This document shows positions 5,102 to 5,689 of a stretch of DNA of 5,689 nt, one piece after another. The stretch comes from Campylobacteraceae bacterium (GTDB lineage: Bacteria; Campylobacterota; Campylobacteria; Campylobacterales; Sulfurovaceae). The first letter of the stretch is position 1; each line of letters starts with the position of its first letter. The position numbers and the translations under genes are program-made. The DNA is taken from assembly GCA_027030605.1 (NCBI GenBank), contig JALVEV010000014.1:1-5689 (forward strand), written 5' to 3'. The notes under the pieces were generated by a model that saw only the letters and a list, made by a program, of their open reading frames with translations, was not told the origin of the DNA and made no database searches.

Positions 5102-5689
5102 CATTCACACGCTTATTACGCTCATCCTCTTGCTCTTTGTACAGTTTAGCACACCCAATCGCCAATTCTCGAACCTTTAAAATATAATTTTGCCGTTGAG
5201 CTTGTGAAATCGCTTTTCTAGCATCAAGTACATTAAACGCATGACTCGCCACCATACATTGGTCATAAGCAGGAAGGGGCAAACCATTATCAAGACACAA
5301 TTTACACTCAGCCGAAGCATCATCAAAATCTTTAAGCAACTTCTCTACATTGGCTACTTCAAAATGGTACTTAGAGAACTCATACTCGCTCTCTTTATGC
5401 ACATCTGCATAAGTTGTAACATTATCGCCTTGTCTGTTCCAAACAATATCAAAGACCGATTCAACCCCTTGTAGATACATAGCCAATCTCTCTGTACCAT
5501 AAGTAATCTCAACAGCCACAGGGTCACAAGCAACTCCTCCTACTTGTTGAAAATAGGTAAATTGAGTAACCTCCATACCATCAAGCCAAACCTCCCAACC
5601 AAGCCCCCAAGCTCCAAGTGTTGGAGACTCCCAATTATCTTCTACAAAGCGTATATCATGCTCTTTTAGATTTAATCCTAAATACTCTA
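5097..5689 (-). CDS. glyQ: Glycyl-tRNA synthetase alpha subunit, 5' end cut off by the window
   Basis: Catalytic subunit of the bacterial alpha2-beta2 glycyl-tRNA synthetase, which charges tRNA-Gly; the partner glyS is not in the window. The reading frame is open to the window edge, giving 196 C-terminal residues after two leftover bases. Family members have about 290-300 residues, so about the first 95 are missing. An internal ATG at 5576 is not the true start, because strongly conserved class II sequence continues upstream of it: EYLGLNLKEHDIRFVEDNW, then ESPTLGAWGLGWEVWLDG, then MEVTQFTYFQQVGG. EITYGTERLAMYLQG further on contains the motif 3 Arg (TERLAMY). The C-terminal helices include ARKAISQAQRQNYILKVREL and end in a charged RNKRVNA. 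The TAG stop, and the base before it in the last Ala codon, lie inside the REP-like repeat. Downstream is the Nif3 gene, 105 bases away. Confidence 0.97.
   Translation of the reverse strand, partial: EYLGLNLKEHDIRFVEDNWESPTLGAWGLGWEVWLDGMEVTQFTYFQQVGGVACDPVAVEITYGTERLAMYLQGVESVFDIVWNRQGDNVTTYADVHKESEYEFSKYHFEVANVEKLLKDFDDASAECKLCLDNGLPLPAYDQCMVASHAFNVLDARKAISQAQRQNYILKVRELAIGCAKLYKEQEDERNKRVNA

Noticed and set aside
5241..5474. Plus-strand open frame of 77 codons opposite glyQ
   Set aside because: It is antisense to conserved GlyQ sequence; its apparent hydrophobicity comes from reading the complement of charged codons.

Overview
The window comes from an AT-rich bacterial genome, and everything in it points to Campylobacterota (the former Epsilonproteobacteria). 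The order glyQ - Nif3-family gene - HP0958/FlgZ-type zinc-ribbon gene - waaA - (DUF167) - RluA-type pseudouridine synthase matches, from memory, the Helicobacter pylori neighbourhood HP0960 to HP0956. The coiled-coil protein resembles HP0958 from its first residues. A free-living sulfur-oxidising type such as Sulfurovum or Sulfurimonas is plausible, but genus cannot be fixed from the sequence alone.

All eight genes are on the minus strand and are read from high to low coordinates: glyQ (5' end outside the window), a Nif3/DUF34 metalloprotein, FlgZ/HP0958, WaaA (Kdo transferase), a DUF167 protein, an RluA-family pseudouridine synthase, an unlisted 41-residue single-span membrane protein, and ffh (3' end outside the window). 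waaA, the DUF167 gene and the pseudouridine synthase gene overlap by 14 and 17 bases and must be co-transcribed. The Shine-Dalgarno sequence of the 41-codon gene overlaps the pseudouridine synthase stop codon. The set reads as a housekeeping operon (tRNA charging, LPS core, rRNA modification, protein targeting) with a flagellar/RpoN accessory factor inside it.

The most unusual feature is in the 105-base gap between glyQ and the Nif3 gene. It holds a compact inverted pair of GTAG-plus-hairpin units (5001-5027 and 5074-5101) around an AT-rich core. The two hairpins differ at paired positions in a compensatory way. This is the architecture of a REPIN/BIME, a doublet of REP sequences mobilised by RAYT (Y1 REP-associated tyrosine) transposases. 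One unit supplies the glyQ stop codon, and the other abuts the weak Shine-Dalgarno of the Nif3 gene.

No tRNA, rRNA, CRISPR array, complete transposase gene or convincing intrinsic terminator was seen. There is no gene-free stretch longer than about 105 bases.
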